This document shows positions 63,605 to 64,000 of a stretch of DNA of 64,000 nt, piece after piece (position 1 is the stretch's first letter; every line of letters begins with the position of its first letter). Source of the stretch: Cladocopium goreaui. Taxonomy: Eukaryota > Sar > Dinophyceae > Suessiales > Symbiodiniaceae. The stretch is from NCBI GenBank assembly GCA_947184155.2, contig CAMXCT020004068.1:389881-453880 (forward strand), written 5' to 3'. Under the pieces are notes generated by a model that was given only the letters and a program-made list of their open reading frames with translations, was not told where the DNA came from and made no database searches. The position numbers and the translations under genes are program-made.

Positions 63605-64000
63605 GTGTATATATATATAATATATATATATATGTATACATATATCTACAAATATGTACATGGTCAAGGGCTCAAATTGGGCGTTGTTTTTCGTATAAGG
63701 CGATCCCATCCAATCCCAAACGTTGAGTCCCAACGGGGGTTTCCAGGTCCTTCCAGCTGAACAAGCGCTGATTGAACAGAAGTTTCGGGCGCGTAGCGCC
63801 GTTGGATGGAAAGGAACTCTACTGGGGTCAGCGGGGTCAGCGCTCAACGCAGCTGTAGATTGAAGCATTTGCTGCGGTCATTTCTGTGGTGTTTGGGACT
63901 TGGGACTTGGGACATGTTAGGATTTCAAATTGGGTGACTGTCAAGTCTAGTTTCTAGATTAGCATCATTCGTTGCGGGGAATGATGGAATGATGGCAGAT
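63605..64000. other. TATATA run and right edge of the window
   Basis: 63608-63660 is a TATATA/TATACA microsatellite. 63700-63870 has open frames on both strands without recognisable content. A short GGGACTTGGGACTTGGGACA repeat lies near 63895. Confidence 0.4.

Noticed and set aside
1..64000. tRNA, rRNA and snRNA genes
   Set aside because: I looked for tRNA T-loop and box sequences and rRNA-like blocks and saw none that hold up by eye; a covariance search would be needed to exclude them.

Overview
The window is nuclear DNA of a eukaryote, most probably a dinoflagellate of the Symbiodiniaceae type. The reasons are: (1) a 15-exon gene whose introns all end AG|G and whose donors are a mixture of GT, GC and GA; (2) telomere-like CCCTAAA (TTTAGGG) arrays at 36.0-36.8 kb; (3) a Ty1/copia element whose protein layout (HVDD reverse transcriptase, long linker before it) looks like dinoflagellate copies I know; (4) very abundant micro- and minisatellites and short inverted-repeat elements. 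The species assignment is inference. Almost all host coding sequence is in exons of 30-100 bases, so long ORFs mislead here; I assembled exons by eye from reading frame, AG|G acceptors and protein family motifs.

Layout. 0-1.2 kb: 21-bp tandem array. 2.3-3.5 kb: intronless coiled-coil plus HNH-nuclease-like ORF. 4.5-6.9 kb: an AT-rich island that looks like a piece of a Polinton-like virus or virophage: a truncated retroviral-type integrase, divergent from four small ORFs, three of which sit directly behind copies of one 32-bp motif. 7-23 kb: mostly intronic or intergenic DNA with scattered unassigned exons and MITE-like inverted repeats. 23.6-27.0 kb: a LicD/fukutin-type nucleotidyltransferase gene in at least eight exons. 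27-35.5 kb: several orphan exons. 33.7-39.7 kb: a dense block of satellites (three adjacent minisatellites, a TATATAGTG array, an 8-bp CTGGAACC array, a telomere-like composite satellite, and a 2-kb inverted-repeat structure with a tandem core). 41.2-49.0 kb: a young but defective Ty1/copia retrotransposon on the minus strand with 289-bp LTRs. 49-51 kb: further exons. 51.2-59.9 kb: a complete short-chain dehydrogenase (tropinone-reductase-like) gene on the plus strand. 60-64 kb: orphan exons, a decayed ISXO2/Merlin-like transposase, and a 45-bp minisatellite.

The strongest results are the viral-type island with its repeated motif, the full reconstruction of the dehydrogenase with its unusual introns, the LicD gene, and the copia element, inside which a second reading frame (46014-46586) carries a natural-looking protein while the main frame stays open. 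All assignments are from reading; no search or alignment software was used.
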